This document shows, piece by piece, positions 50,682-55,342 of a stretch of 55,342 nucleotides of DNA (its first letter is position 1; the number at the start of each line of letters is the position of its first letter). Both the position numbers and the translations under genes were made by a program. Source of the stretch: a virus. The DNA is taken from IMG/VR virus record IMGVR_UViG_3300020220_000067, positions 1 to 55,342 of that record; one strand, given 5' to 3'. The notes under the pieces are model-generated. The model saw only the letters and a program-made list of their open reading frames with translations. It ran no database searches and was not told where the DNA came from.

Positions 50682-51977
50682 ATGAAACTAAATGTTGTTT
50701 GTATTTTTGAAAACTCTGAAAGTACTATAAAAGAGTGTGTCGCTTCTATCAAAAATCAATATTTTAGTGACTATAAGGTAACATTAATTGATAATAATTC
50801 CTCTGATTTAAGTTATGATATTGTTCATAATTTAATAAAAGATGATAAGAGATTTAAACTTATAAAAAATAATGTTAAAAAATTTTATGCATCTAATATT
50901 ATTGAGAATTTTTCTAAATCAAAAAAATTAAATTGGTCAGACGTTATATTGGAAATAAATCCTGACGAAAAACTTGTAGATAATAATGTTTTTGGTCTAA
51001 TTACAAAAATATTCAACAACGAAAACAATTGGATTTTAATAGATTCTAAAAACAAAAATAACTTGACAGAGTTGCGATCATCTATTGATAATAACATAGA
51101 TAATATTCAAAAATTGAAAATTTTCAAATCATTTTTACTTTGGTCGGTACAAGTTAATCAAAATTCAATTTTAAAATCCGAAAAAATAAATAATCAAAAT
51201 TTGAGTTACGCATTACCTATTTTGGAAATGTCAGACAACAGTCATATTGTTTCTTATCTTGACCTATTTGTGAAAGTTGGAGAACCAAAAATTAAAACTA
51301 CAAGTTATAATTTGGATGAAATAAAAAATATTGTCAAAGAAATACCTCAACACAATAAGATAAATCTCATACAAAATACAATTTTTAGAAGTAGTTCATT
51401 ATCGTCTTACCACGACCCTTTTATCAACTTAGACATTAAAAAAAAGTCCATACTTCCCAATATCCAAGACCAAAAAATAAATTTATCTCAAGAAAAGTCG
51501 AAAGACCCCCAAATTATTGAAGAAAAAATAGATTTAAAAAAAATTATTGTACCAACAAATTTGAATCATCTTTTGGATAATAAAATTGTAAAACCAAGAA
51601 CTGAGGACGCAGTAGAACCTACCAAAAACATAATCAACACAACACCAACAAAAGTAATTAAACCAACTTTAAAAAATGATAATTCAATTGTCCAAAAAAT
51701 AATAAACAAAAAAATTATTCAAGAAAAAAAGCCCCAACCAAAGATTGAACAAAATCAACCGACAAAAAAAATAAATCAAATTGATTACAACAATATAAAT
51801 TTATTATTTCAAAAGTCGCATCCACAAAAATCAGAAAAATTTCCAATCATAAAAAAAGAAACAAACAAAAGGAATGAAGTTTTTGAAATTAAACAAAGAC
51901 AAGTTCATCGAGAGATCAAATTACCAAAACCAAATTTATCTGAAACAAAACCTAAAGCCAATATCAAGATTCATTGA
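50682..51977 (+). CDS. Degenerate GT2-like protein with long disordered tail
   Basis: 431 residues. The first 110 residues follow the GT-A start (VVCIFENSESTIKECVASIK, NQYFSDYKVTLIDNNSSDLS) but the D-x-D site reads Asn-Pro-Asp-Glu, so activity is doubtful. From about residue 240 to the end it is Lys/Asn/Pro/Gln-rich and disordered, with basic short repeats (PTKVIKPTLK, EKKPQPKIEQNQPTKK), closing REIKLPKPNLSETKPK. The tail resembles that of 41970. It may scaffold other enzymes or the virion surface. Confidence 0.6.
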   Translation: MKLNVVCIFENSESTIKECVASIKNQYFSDYKVTLIDNNSSDLSYDIVHNLIKDDKRFKLIKNNVKKFYASNIIENFSKSKKLNWSDVILEINPDEKLVDNNVFGLITKIFNNENNWILIDSKNKNNLTELRSSIDNNIDNIQKLKIFKSFLLWSVQVNQNSILKSEKINNQNLSYALPILEMSDNSHIVSYLDLFVKVGEPKIKTTSYNLDEIKNIVKEIPQHNKINLIQNTIFRSSSLSSYHDPFINLDIKKKSILPNIQDQKINLSQEKSKDPQIIEEKIDLKKIIVPTNLNHLLDNKIVKPRTEDAVEPTKNIINTTPTKVIKPTLKNDNSIVQKIINKKIIQEKKPQPKIEQNQPTKKINQIDYNNINLLFQKSHPQKSEKFPIIKKETNKRNEVFEIKQRQVHREIKLPKPNLSETKPKANIKIH

Positions 51978-51996
51978 TTATTATAAATATAATTTT

Positions 51997-52004
51997 TATA
52001 TTTG
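51997..52004 (+). promoter_or_regulatory. Host-type promoter -7 box
   Basis: TATATTTG, four bases before the ATG at 52009. Confidence 0.6.
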
Positions 52005-52008
52005 TAAT

Positions 52009-52185
52009 ATGTATGTGATAATCAAACACGTAAAGACAAAAGATAATAGAATTTTTCCTGTAATTATGTTGGATTCACATGGTGAGGTTTTAGAATTCGA
52101 GAAAAAAGAAGATGCTGATGAATTATCAAAAATTTTAAACGTGAATACAGATTCAGGTCATAGATACGAAGTAAAAAAGGTTTAA
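52009..52185 (+). CDS. Small protein, unknown
   Basis: 58 residues, MYVIIKHVKTKDNRIFPVIM, then LDSHGEVLEFEKKEDADELS. ATG 52009 chosen because of the promoter box; a longer frame starting inside the previous gene is rejected. Compact beta-beta-alpha layout. No leader, host-type promoter, probably early. Confidence 0.55.
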   Translation: MYVIIKHVKTKDNRIFPVIMLDSHGEVLEFEKKEDADELSKILNVNTDSGHRYEVKKV

Positions 52186-52192
52186 ATAATAT

Positions 52193-52264
52193 GGTTCCGT
52201 GGTGAAAGGGATATCACAGTAGATTTCTAATCTTCTATTCCTGGTTCGAATCCAGGCGGGACTA
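52193..52264 (+). tRNA. tRNA-Arg (anticodon TCT)
   Basis: Acceptor GGTTCCG pairs with CGGGACT (one G-T and one T-G pair), D stem GTGA/TCAC, anticodon stem GTAGA/TCTTC with one T-T mismatch, loop TTTCTAA giving anticodon TCT at 52226-52228, T stem CCTGG/CCAGG with loop TTCGAAT. CCA is not encoded. It reads AGA, the favoured Arg codon in this AT-rich genome. The minus-strand HNH gene runs into its 3' half. Confidence 0.85.
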
Positions 52265-52781
52265 CTACCTTTCCATGTATTTCTCTATGACAATTAGAAC
52301 ACACCAAAATACATTTATCTAATTCCAATTTCACTTTATCATCAAAAGTGTATTTTTTCATATGTGCTAAATTAAAGTCCTTTTCTTTAGGGTTTAGGTG
52401 ATGGAATTCTAAAGCTCCCATATATTTTTTATAACCACATATCATACAAGAACCACCTTTATAATCAACCATTTCCCTTTTAAGTTTCTGCATACGACTC
52501 AAAGTTTGTTCTGAAGTACAAATTTTACAATAAGTTGATGAATGTTCAACCCCCCTTCGTTTATAAAATTCCGTAGAAGGTAAAATCTTTTTACATTTAG
52601 GACACGACCTTTCTGAACCAATTTCTTTTTTTTCTAAATACTTAAATTGTAAATGGGAAGATTTAAGTTCATACTTTTTTACCCAATACCTCACAGTAGT
52701 TAAGGATTTACCAGTTTCTTTACTTATTTGATTCAATGACATCCCTTCATTAATCATTTTTTCTATTTCTTCTTTTTTCAT
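52227..52781 (-). CDS. HNH endonuclease, 3' end antisense to the tRNA
   Basis: 184 residues. An N-terminal helix-turn-helix (MSLNQISKETGKSLTTVRYW) is followed by a Cys pair domain (C60-x2-C63, C85-x2-C88) and an HNH nuclease with C112-x2-C115, His127-His128 in ALEFHHLNPKEKDF, C161-x2-C164 and His165, His169 (CSNCHREIH). Free-standing HNH nucleases of this type act as homing endonucleases in phages. The last about 12 residues (VPPGFEPGIED) are the antisense reading of the tRNA T arm; the nuclease domain ends before it. TATTTATA at 52808-52801. Confidence 0.85.
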   Translation of the reverse strand: MKKEEIEKMINEGMSLNQISKETGKSLTTVRYWVKKYELKSSHLQFKYLEKKEIGSERSCPKCKKILPSTEFYKRRGVEHSSTYCKICTSEQTLSRMQKLKREMVDYKGGSCMICGYKKYMGALEFHHLNPKEKDFNLAHMKKYTFDDKVKLELDKCILVCSNCHREIHGKVVVPPGFEPGIED

Positions 52782-52800
52782 AGTATAGTGGATTTATATA

Positions 52801-52854
52801 TATAAATATCCAACTAAACTAAAAAAGTTGATTTAAAACTAAAATATATTTATA
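52801..52854. promoter_or_regulatory. Divergent TATTTAT promoter pair
   Basis: Minus-strand TATTTATA (52808-52801) ahead of the HNH gene and plus-strand TATTTATA (52847-52854) ahead of the 31-residue frame at 52863. Confidence 0.5.
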
Positions 52855-52862
52855 TTAGTATT

Positions 52863-52958
52863 ATGGAAGATATACACCAACAGATCCACGAGGAGTTTAT
52901 TAACTCAGAAGATTATGAAAAATTTTTGTACGAATTAAATCAATATGGCTTGATTTAA
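52863..52958 (+). CDS. 31-residue acidic peptide
   Basis: MEDIHQQIHEEFINSEDYEK, then FLYELNQYGLI. ATG eight bases after TATTTATA, stop followed at once by the host-type promoter of the next gene. Helical and acidic. Length limits confidence. Confidence 0.45.
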   Translation: MEDIHQQIHEEFINSEDYEKFLYELNQYGLI

Positions 52959-52969
52959 ATTTTTTTTTG

Positions 52970-52977
52970 TATCTTTG
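52970..52977 (+). promoter_or_regulatory. Host-type promoter -7 box
   Basis: TATCTTTG four bases before the ATG at 52982; a good TTTG at the -33 distance is not seen, CTTG at 52949-52952 is nearest. Confidence 0.55.
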
Positions 52978-52981
52978 TAGT

Positions 52982-53479
52982 ATGAAAAACGAATTACCAT
53001 ACGAAAAAACAGGAAACGCGATTAAGGGATATACTGAATCTTCAATTGCCAGAAGTGAAACAAATGATTGTGTTGTTAGGGCTTTCGCATCATCTTTTGA
53101 AGTTTCATACGATTACGCTCACAGGTATGTTGCCGATGAATTTGGAAGAAAACCAAGAAAAGGAACTTATGGGACTATAAAAACTCTTGTTAAGATGTCC
53201 GACAGTTTAATAAAAGTGAATGGTAAGAAAATCTGTCCTCTTGGGGTAAGACACAATGATCATTTATTAAAATCATTAATGTATGATGTTACTGTTAAAG
53301 GTGTAACTAAAAAAAGAAACATGACCGTAGGTACTTTTGTTAAACAAAACCCAAAGGGAACTTTCTTTGTACTTGTTAGACAACATGCCTTTACAATCAA
53401 AGATGGTGTTGTTATTGGGAATCCTGAAGACGCAACAAAAACAAAACGACCTATGAGATGTGCCTTTGAAATCAAATAA
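52982..53479 (+). CDS. Papain-like (C39-type) protein
   Basis: 165 residues from ATG 52982 (MKNELPYEKTGNAIKGYTES). SETNDCVVRAFASSFEVSYD provides a possible catalytic Cys30 at a helix start, and VLVRQHAFTIKDGVVIGN provides His135 followed by a strand, the order of papain-fold peptidases. I recall similar proteins (Asn-Asp-Cys-Val-Val-Arg-Ala) in marine phages. Nothing shows that it cuts peptides. Host-type promoter, no leader: likely early. Confidence 0.6.
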   Translation: MKNELPYEKTGNAIKGYTESSIARSETNDCVVRAFASSFEVSYDYAHRYVADEFGRKPRKGTYGTIKTLVKMSDSLIKVNGKKICPLGVRHNDHLLKSLMYDVTVKGVTKKRNMTVGTFVKQNPKGTFFVLVRQHAFTIKDGVVIGNPEDATKTKRPMRCAFEIK

Positions 53480-53494
53480 AAATTTATATATTTG
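53465..53494 (+). promoter_or_regulatory. Host-type promoter (TTTG, 18 bases, TATATTTG)
   Basis: TTTG at 53465-53468 inside the end of the previous gene and TATATTTG at 53487-53494, ahead of the CAP gene. Confidence 0.7.
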
Positions 53495-53523
53495 TAATTA
53501 ACATTTAATACGGAATTTACCAA

Positions 53524-54096
53524 ATGAAAACCATATTTCTTTTTTTATACTCATTAATTTTTTTCAGTTGTTTTTCACAAGTAGTGAATTATAATAATTT
53601 TGACTCAAAACTTTTTGATCAATTACTTGTTGACAAAATCAACAATTATCGGGTATCAATAGGTTTGAAATCTTTGTTTGTATCTCAAACATTGAAAAAC
53701 TATACTTCTGAAAAAACCGCAACTCAATGTGCCAAAACTGAATTTGCGAGTCATATTAAATTTAGTAATGTTAATGACAGCGTTAATAAAAAGTTATATG
53801 AAGAACTATACAATTTTACTAATGGATCGTGCGGGGTAAAAACACCATCAAATTTATTTATTAATGAAGGTATTGGTGAAATCATCTCAGTAAAAAAAAT
53901 TAACAATGTAACTTATGAACAATTGGCAACCATTACACTAAAAAGTTGGTTAGATTCTCCAGGACATAAAAAAGTAATTGAATCTCAATTTACAGATATA
54001 AGTTTAAACTTCGGTTTGATAAGTTGTTCCTCAAAGGTCTCAAAAACAAATATTGTATATACAAGTTGTAATTTTGTTGCAATATCAAATTATTAA
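53524..54096 (+). CDS. Secreted CAP/SCP-domain protein
   Basis: 190 residues. Signal peptide MKTIFLFLYSLIFFSCFSQ. The CAP domain is recognisable: KINNYRVSIGLKSLFVSQTL, FASHIKF with His77, INEGIGEI with Glu115, and TLKSWLDSPGHKKVI with His148. CAP proteins include extracellular peptidases and lipid-binding proteins; bacterial roles are mostly unknown. Related to the protein at 19802 through the YNNFDSK segment. Exported from a host-type promoter; likely envelope-acting. Shares TTAA with the convergent gene. Confidence 0.8.
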   Translation: MKTIFLFLYSLIFFSCFSQVVNYNNFDSKLFDQLLVDKINNYRVSIGLKSLFVSQTLKNYTSEKTATQCAKTEFASHIKFSNVNDSVNKKLYEELYNFTNGSCGVKTPSNLFINEGIGEIISVKKINNVTYEQLATITLKSWLDSPGHKKVIESQFTDISLNFGLISCSSKVSKTNIVYTSCNFVAISNY

Positions 54097-55130
54097 TAAG
54101 GTGCAACGTACTTAGAATATCTTTGGCCACCAGTTACAGTATTTCCTTCAGAAATTCCCATCATGTATTTTAAAACAACATCATCTTTTGAAACATTGGA
54201 TTGAGGAGGAAAATTTTTATCAATAACTTTTGTGTTGTTATATTGTTGTCTTGTGATTTTTGATATTTTTGAACCATCATTAGTCCAATAAAAATTCCAT
54301 CTTGCTAATGGCTCTGTATATGTATTCTTTAAAACATTTGGGTTCCACTTTATTTCAAAAGCCGCTAATTTATTTTTATTATTTCTAGTTGACTGTGGGC
54401 ATTGAACATCATAAAAATCAGGAGTTGCTGGTTTACCCTGTGAATTTGTACCATCACAAAAATATGTTCCAGTTGAAACCATATTTGCGGTTATTTCTGT
54501 AAAATTTTGAACGGAGTTAAGATCGTTTAGTTCGTCTTTTGACTTTAGTGAAATTTGACAATTTATAAACTGACCTGTATTGGGGTATAAAGATGTATCT
54601 CTATCTTTATCATTTTTACCTCCAGTATTTACCACAAATGATTGTGTCATCACTCTAGTTAAATTCGGATCTTTGAAAACTTTAAAAGGTTTTAGTTTTT
54701 CAAAAAGTTTAGTTTCAAAAACTTTTGCTCTATTAAGTGATAAATCCAAGTTTTTCTGATATAAAACTGTTTCGGATGGTGTGACTTTTGTGTATAAATC
54801 ATTTTCCAAATTATATCCTGTCGCTTTACCTCCCCAAGAATTACTGGCTCCTGACCCAACTCTTATAAAAGAACAATAAATACCATTGGCACTTGCTCTT
54901 AATTTTCCAGCTTCTGCATTTGCATCTATTTTAGCAACTAAATTTTTTACATAATCATCAATAAAAGTTGATGGGTCTGTACCTCCAGCAGGATATGTAC
55001 TTGTCGCTCTATAATTAATCGAGAATGATTCAGTAATTATATTCTTATGTTCGAAATTAATATCCAACTCGTTAAGATATAAATTTAAAATACGTTTTTT
55101 TTCTTCTTCGCTGATAATAAATCTTTTCAT
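54093..55130 (-). CDS. OmpA-like leader protein, minus strand
   Basis: 345 residues. N-terminus MKRFIISEEEKKRILNLYLN, then NIITE before Ser at about residue 34. Residues about 130-205 resemble an OmpA C-terminal domain (LYQKNLDLSLNRAKVFETKL, FEKLKPF, then QFINCQISLKS), more diverged than the one at 18189. The C-terminal third is beta-rich. TATTTATA at 55148-55141 on the minus strand. Confidence 0.65.
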   Translation of the reverse strand: MKRFIISEEEKKRILNLYLNELDINFEHKNIITESFSINYRATSTYPAGGTDPSTFIDDYVKNLVAKIDANAEAGKLRASANGIYCSFIRVGSGASNSWGGKATGYNLENDLYTKVTPSETVLYQKNLDLSLNRAKVFETKLFEKLKPFKVFKDPNLTRVMTQSFVVNTGGKNDKDRDTSLYPNTGQFINCQISLKSKDELNDLNSVQNFTEITANMVSTGTYFCDGTNSQGKPATPDFYDVQCPQSTRNNKNKLAAFEIKWNPNVLKNTYTEPLARWNFYWTNDGSKISKITRQQYNNTKVIDKNFPPQSNVSKDDVVLKYMMGISEGNTVTGGQRYSKYVAPY

Positions 55131-55170
55131 AAATTTTTTATATAAATATTTCCCAATAAAAAAAAATTTG

Positions 55171-55178
55171 TATCTTTG
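55171..55178 (+). promoter_or_regulatory. Host-type promoter -7 box
   Basis: TATCTTTG about 48 bases before the ATG at 55226. Confidence 0.5.
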
Positions 55179-55225
55179 TACAAGAAATTAAAACTTTTTA
55201 GAAAAACGATATAAATATAATAGAA

Positions 55226-55330
55226 ATGAAAAATACACTCAAACATATGGTCAATTGTCTACCGAGCAATCAGTGGTCGTTTAGCTATATTACGCGTAAA
55301 CAGTCGAGGGTATTTTCACTTATGAGTTAA
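55226..55330 (+). CDS. 34-residue peptide
   Basis: MKNTLKHMVNCLPSNQWSFS, then YITRKQSRVFSLMS, preceded by a host-type box. Codon use is less AT-biased (CCG, TCG, CGT), so a non-coding RNA at this place is an alternative. Low confidence because of length and the window edge. Confidence 0.4.
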   Translation: MKNTLKHMVNCLPSNQWSFSYITRKQSRVFSLMS

Positions 55331-55342
55331 AAACGTTTAACT

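Noticed and set aside
963-55148. TATTTATA read as a T4-type late promoter
   Set aside because: The T4 element TATAAATA is the reverse complement; here the motif runs with the gene on the coding strand. It is treated as a separate motif.

Overview
What it is. The window is AT-rich, densely packed and mostly coded on the plus strand. It reads as part of a large genome of an uncultured tailed phage, probably infecting a marine Bacteroidota (flavobacterial) host. The reasons are: (1) more than twenty otherwise unrelated proteins start with short shared leaders (LTESDL, IIISESQ, LLESK-GN-KPLI, ISESEKSRIL types), most of which end in [ILV]-x-E, like the cleavable capsid-targeting peptides of T4 internal proteins; (2) the host signals are Bacteroidota-like: promoters with a TAnnTTTG -7 box, no Shine-Dalgarno sites, and a type IX secretion (CHU_C) C-terminal domain; (3) there are a lone tRNA-Arg, a free-standing HNH endonuclease and a glycan-modification island, all common in large phages. 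No terminase, portal, major capsid, tail or replication gene was recognised here, so the phage assignment is inference.

Layout. 1-2243: small leader proteins, one interrupted by an in-frame TAA. 2244-4314: an unusual island with long non-coding stretches, an ACCGT motif array, one leaderless gene and a possible structured RNA on the minus strand. 4315-24348: about thirty small and medium genes, most with a leader and many followed by a Rho-independent terminator. They include an M23 peptidase, an SGNH hydrolase, an OmpA-like protein, an alpha/beta-hydrolase-like protein, a candidate ADP-ribosyltransferase, an Asp-repeat protein, two lipoproteins and a CAP-like secreted protein. 24730-27180: an 816-residue secreted protein with SprB-type repeats and a type IX sorting domain. 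27458-28588 (minus): a small operon with a holin-like two-helix protein. 28655-30744: a basic C-terminal-domain protein and a cupin plus zincin fusion. 32188-41913: a 9.7-kb operon of tightly coupled genes with three very large proteins (698-857 aa). 41970-51977: a glycan island of plus and minus operons converging at 47287-47290, with glycosyltransferases, a short DegT/StrS-like aminotransferase, a methyltransferase, a PhyH-like dioxygenase and a NeuD/PglD-like acetyltransferase. 51997-55330: early-looking small genes, the tRNA, the HNH gene, a papain-like protein, a CAP protein and an OmpA-like leader protein.

How it may work together. Two promoter types are visible. Leader genes carry TATTTAT(T/A)A a few to about thirty bases before the start codon. 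Several leaderless or exported genes carry the host-type TAnnTTTG box. The simplest reading is that host RNA polymerase makes envelope-directed and takeover proteins early, while a phage-modified polymerase later makes a large set of proteins that are carried into the prohead by a leader, trimmed at [ILV]-x-E by the prohead protease, and delivered with the DNA. The enzymes in that set (zinc peptidase, M23 peptidase, SGNH and alpha/beta hydrolases, and perhaps an ADP-ribosyltransferase without an obvious leader) would be injected effectors or entry enzymes. The glycan island would remodel virion or host surface sugars. All functional statements rest on motif recognition by eye; no database search was possible.
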